Positions 14,133 to 16,565 of a DNA stretch of 16,565 nucleotides are shown here, piece after piece. The notes below the pieces were generated by a model. The model saw only the letters and a program-made list of their open reading frames with translations, was not told the origin of the DNA and did not search any database. Where the stretch lies: positions 1 through 16,565 of the forward strand of contig JAKIVF010000079.1 in assembly GCA_021647145.1 (NCBI GenBank), written 5' to 3'. How positions within the stretch are numbered: position 1 is the stretch's first letter; the number at the start of each line of letters is the position of its first letter. The DNA is from Methylococcaceae bacterium. Lineage in GTDB: Bacteria > Pseudomonadota > Gammaproteobacteria > Methylococcales > Methylomonadaceae. The position numbers and the translations under genes are program-made.

Positions 14133-14795
14133 TCAAAATAAACCAGCATCCACACAATGTCCAGATCGTAAAAATATAGTTTTTTCAGCAAGTGTAGTTA
14201 CATGCAAACCATCATGTGCGCTAAATATCACAGACTGACTATCAGATTGGGAAAAATGCGTCATTATATGGCTGAGATGCTTAATACTTTCTTGATCTAA
14301 ATGGGTAAAGGGCTCATCTAATAATAAGACTTCAGGCTTAAGCGCAAGTGCTCTTGCTAAAGCGACTTTTTGAGCCTCTCCTCCAGATAACTTTGCCACA
14401 TGTCTACTTGAAAAACTAGCAATTCCAACCTGCTCTAATGCTTCATTTGCTTGTTTTTTTGCTTGCTGGTACGGTATAGACCTAAACTTTAGCCCTAATA
14501 AAACATTGTCAAGCACGGTTCCTTTTAATAGATAAGGCTTTTGTGCAACTAATACCACTCGTTTCCTTAAAGATAATAGCGATGATGTATTCGAATTCTT
14601 ACCTTTAAATAACAACTGTCCTTGTTGTGGGCTTTCCAAAAAAGCGAGAAGCTTTAATAAGGTGCTTTTACCTGCACCGTTATTACCTAATAAAGCCGTC
14701 ACATTGTTGGCTGAAATCTCAAGCTGCTCAATTTCAAGAACTGTTTTTTTTGCGTAAGCAAACTGAAGTTGATTTAGATGGTACAACATAGTCAT
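14133..14795 (-). CDS. tupC: Tungstate (molybdate) ABC transporter ATP-binding protein
   Basis: The 220-residue product is the ATPase that powers oxyanion uptake by TupABC at the cytoplasmic face. All nucleotide-binding motifs are in place: Walker A GNNGAGKST (37-45), Q-loop Q85 in VAQKPYL, signature LSGGEAQ (136-142), Walker B VLLLDEP (156-162, with E161 as catalytic base) and the switch His H194 in FSAHD. It lacks the extra C-terminal regulatory domain (MOP/TOBE) that ModC carries, which supports a TupC rather than ModC assignment. Its ATG overlaps the tupB stop by four bases (ATGA), so the two are translationally coupled. Its end faces lpxD 31 bases away, with no convincing terminator between them. 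Confidence 0.88.
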   Translation of the reverse strand: MTMLYHLNQLQFAYAKKTVLEIEQLEISANNVTALLGNNGAGKSTLLKLLAFLESPQQGQLLFKGKNSNTSSLLSLRKRVVLVAQKPYLLKGTVLDNVLLGLKFRSIPYQQAKKQANEALEQVGIASFSSRHVAKLSGGEAQKVALARALALKPEVLLLDEPFTHLDQESIKHLSHIMTHFSQSDSQSVIFSAHDGLHVTTLAEKTIFLRSGHCVDAGLF

Positions 14796-15484
14796 TCAGC
14801 TTCACGTTGTAATTGTTGTAACCCTATATTAACAATAAAAGCGATTGTCAAAAGCAATATCCCTAAGGCCAGACCCGACTCAAATTCCCCCTTGCTGGTT
14901 TCTAACGCTATTGCAGTCGTCATTGTTCGAGTATGACCCTCAATATTTCCACCTAGCATCATGGCAATACCAACTTCACCAATCGCTCGACCGAAGCCTG
15001 TCACCAATCCCGCCATAACTGCAAAACGCGTTTCTCTTAATACACATTTCACTAACTGCCATTTATTTGCACCTAATGAAAGCAAGGTAGAAACTAATCG
15101 ACTATCGGAAGAATGAATCGCGACTAATGTTAAATTAACAAGAATAGGAAAAATAAGTAAGCATTCACCAAGAATAATAGCCCACTGACTATATAACAAC
15201 CCTAAACTACCCAAGATACCCTGCCGGCTTAATAAACCATAAAGTAATAAACCAATGACTACCGTGGGTATAGCCATCAAGGTATTCAAGATTTGTTGTA
15301 ATAATTGTTTTCCTATAAATTTGTTAATCGCAATAAATGCGCCTAACGGAACAGCTAATGTGGCAGAAATAATGACCGCAATAAGTGAGATCTTCAGAGA
15401 TATCCAAACAACACGCCAAATACTGGGGTCAAATTGAAAAATAAGATCAAATGCAACCAATAATGATTGAGAAAAAAAGTCCAA
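14792..15484 (-). CDS. tupB: Tungstate (molybdate) ABC transporter permease
   Basis: The 230-residue inner-membrane protein has about five to six hydrophobic segments (roughly 27-53, 66-86, 101-123, 153-178 and 203-223). It carries the permease EAA loop LSLGANKWQLVKCVLRETRF (135-154), which docks on the ATPase, followed by GFGRAIGE. MLGGNIEGHTRTMTTAIALE is characteristic of TupB/CysT-type oxyanion permeases. The start is TTG at 15482-15484: an in-frame TAA lies two codons upstream and the next ATG would remove 69 residues. A weak AGG lies about 12 bases upstream, so initiation may be inefficient or depend on coupling to tupA, which ends 16 bases earlier. Confidence 0.88.
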   Translation of the reverse strand: MDFFSQSLLVAFDLIFQFDPSIWRVVWISLKISLIAVIISATLAVPLGAFIAINKFIGKQLLQQILNTLMAIPTVVIGLLLYGLLSRQGILGSLGLLYSQWAIILGECLLIFPILVNLTLVAIHSSDSRLVSTLLSLGANKWQLVKCVLRETRFAVMAGLVTGFGRAIGEVGIAMMLGGNIEGHTRTMTTAIALETSKGEFESGLALGILLLTIAFIVNIGLQQLQREAE

Positions 15485-15500
15485 TTAATTAAGCCTACAT

Positions 15501-16322
15501 TTATTTTTTTGGTGAATCATTAATTGTATCAGGATAAAAAAGCAGCAGACCTTTGAGTCGAAAGTTTTTGATAATTGATTGGCCTTCATTACCTATCAAA
15601 AAATTAATATATTTTTGTGCAAAAGCATAGTGTACAGCTGGATGTTTCTTAGGATTAACAGCCATTACATGATAAGGGTTATAGAGTAAACTATCCCCCT
15701 CTGATAAAACTGTTAACGTAATTTTATCGGAATAGGCAAGCAAAGTCCCTCTATCAGTTAATGTATAGGCTTGCTTATCATTAGCCATTTTTAATACTGC
15801 ACCCATTCCTTGGCCTACAGCTAAATACCATTTCCCAGTTGGTTTAATTTCGGCATTTTTCCACAGCTGAATTTCTTTTTTATGAGTGCCAGAATCATCC
15901 CCGCGCGAAATAAAAGGGGAAGAATTGGCTGAAATCTTAGTAAATGCCTCAGTGATAGTTTTTGTAGAAGCAATACCAGCAGGGTCATTTTTAGGGCCCA
16001 CAACCACAAAATCATTATGCATAACTGCAGAGCGATTAATAAAATCTCCTTGTTTTACATATTCTAGTTCCGCCGCAGGTGCATGAACAAAGACTATATC
16101 AACATCACCATTACTCCCAATTTTAAGCGCTTTTCCTGTGCCAACAGGAATTACATGTATTTTAATATTAAACTTTTTTTCAAATGCTGAATTTAAAACT
16201 CCGAGTAACCCCGAGTTTTCCGTACTCGTTGTTGTAGACATTCTCAAAATATTTTCTGCCCAGCACCATTGAGAAAAGGCAAGGTATACAATGATAAATA
16301 AAGAATGTAAAAGAGTTTTCAT
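15501..16322 (-). CDS. tupA: Tungstate (molybdate) ABC transporter periplasmic binding protein
   Basis: The protein has 273 residues from ATG 16320-16322. This start gives a clean signal peptide (MKTLLHS to about residue 22, QWCWA). The mature N-terminus carries MSTTTSTENSGLL (28-40), the TTTS motif that lines the oxyanion pocket in TupA proteins. Further family marks are VDIVFVHAPAAE, DFVVVGPKNDPAG, FISRGDDSGTHKKE and the YTLTDRGTLLAY block. It captures tungstate, or possibly molybdate, in the periplasm and delivers it to TupB. Known TupA proteins bind tungstate very tightly for supply of W-pterin enzymes. The gene begins two bases after a porin stop codon, which suggests one operon porin-tupA-tupB-tupC. 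Confidence 0.9.
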   Translation of the reverse strand: MKTLLHSLFIIVYLAFSQWCWAENILRMSTTTSTENSGLLGVLNSAFEKKFNIKIHVIPVGTGKALKIGSNGDVDIVFVHAPAAELEYVKQGDFINRSAVMHNDFVVVGPKNDPAGIASTKTITEAFTKISANSSPFISRGDDSGTHKKEIQLWKNAEIKPTGKWYLAVGQGMGAVLKMANDKQAYTLTDRGTLLAYSDKITLTVLSEGDSLLYNPYHVMAVNPKKHPAVHYAFAQKYINFLIGNEGQSIIKNFRLKGLLLFYPDTINDSPKK

Positions 16323-16324
16323 TG

Positions 16325-16565
16325 TTAAAATGCCCACTGTCCACGAACTTGAAATAAACTTGGCTCTTCGCTATGATAAGCGCCACCGTCGTTATCTAAA
16401 ATATTAACATAATTTACAGAAAACCGAAGGATAGGGGTAGTATTTTCCAATTAACAAATGAGTCTGAAAGCCCCTTATATTCCAATTTTAAAAATCAGGC
16501 TTTTTTCTGTTCATTTATTTGTTTAAAAAGTTGCTTTTTAGCAAGGTTCATTTGATCAGTAAATT
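16325..16565 (-). pseudogene. Outer-membrane porin 3' end, damaged (continues past the window)
   Basis: The last 38 codons read as the end of a beta-barrel: TPILRFSVNYVNILDND, then EEPSLFQVRGQWAF with the terminal Phe required for outer-membrane assembly. The ending resembles phosphate-selective (OprO/P-like) porins. Upstream the frame breaks near 16450 and similarity seems to continue one base over (EYKGLSDSFVNWK), a strand pair typical of the same barrel. That second frame is itself interrupted by TGA at 16495-16497, before which the window's last 68 bases read LAKKQLFKQINEQKKA, which is not barrel-like. So the porin is probably a pseudogene or was rearranged here. Its stop lies two bases before tupA. 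Confidence 0.5.

Noticed and set aside
16323..16337. GTG start five codons upstream of tupA
   Set aside because: It overlaps the porin stop region and adds residues before a complete signal peptide.
16323..16460. Search for a molybdenum/tungsten cofactor riboswitch in front of tupA
   Set aside because: The region is a porin reading frame, with no room for the structure and no matching hairpins.
1..16565. CRISPR array or tRNA genes
   Set aside because: No regularly spaced direct repeats and no cloverleaf-like sequence with a T-loop were seen on either strand.

Overview
The window looks like an AT-rich gammaproteobacterial chromosome. The case rests on an OmpA-type outer-membrane protein, an LpxD lipid A acyltransferase, a TupABC oxyanion importer with a porin tail directly in front of it, and IS3-type and RAYT transposases typical of Proteobacteria. 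I cannot name the species. The number of broken genes in the left two thirds suggests a lineage or island with heavy mobile-element turnover.

Positions 1-5343 are accessory DNA. An OmpA-family gene enters from the left edge. It is followed by REP-like repeats, a broken IS3 orfB, and a small cluster of polymorphic-toxin debris. The debris comprises a HINT-like fragment on the minus strand, an ankyrin-repeat membrane protein, a probable orphan toxin tail overlapping a lipoprotein gene, and the N-terminal part of an Rhs protein. A frameshifted DDE transposase splits this cluster. Two inverted-repeat structures lie here, one of them integron attC-like in outline.

Positions 5313-6251 hold a REP-associated tyrosine transposase (RAYT) unit. 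Its left palindrome cuts off the Rhs gene. The same 12-base repeat word occurs 4.6 kb away at 736-747. The RAYT's C-terminal helix-turn-helix is separated from the body by a frameshift.

Positions 6252-9738 hold a secreted CAP-domain (SCP/YkwD) protein, a strong hairpin terminator shared with a convergent, multiply frameshifted GT4 glycosyltransferase, two orphan coding remnants (one DUF4116-like), and two structured palindromic segments. The better one is an 82-base imperfect hairpin at 9440-9521.

Positions 9739-10830 hold an intact DUF805 membrane protein, then a possible group II intron 3' remnant, an IS3 orfA with an internal stop, and otherwise empty sequence.

Positions 10831-16565 look like maintained chromosome. 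A 743-residue fusion of a multi-spanning membrane domain with a spermidine-synthase-like domain is followed one base later by lpxD, so the two are probably translationally coupled. Convergent to them runs tupA-tupB-tupC for tungstate (or molybdate) import. A damaged porin 3' end lies two bases upstream of tupA, suggesting an original porin-tupABC operon. No tRNA, rRNA or CRISPR array was seen.
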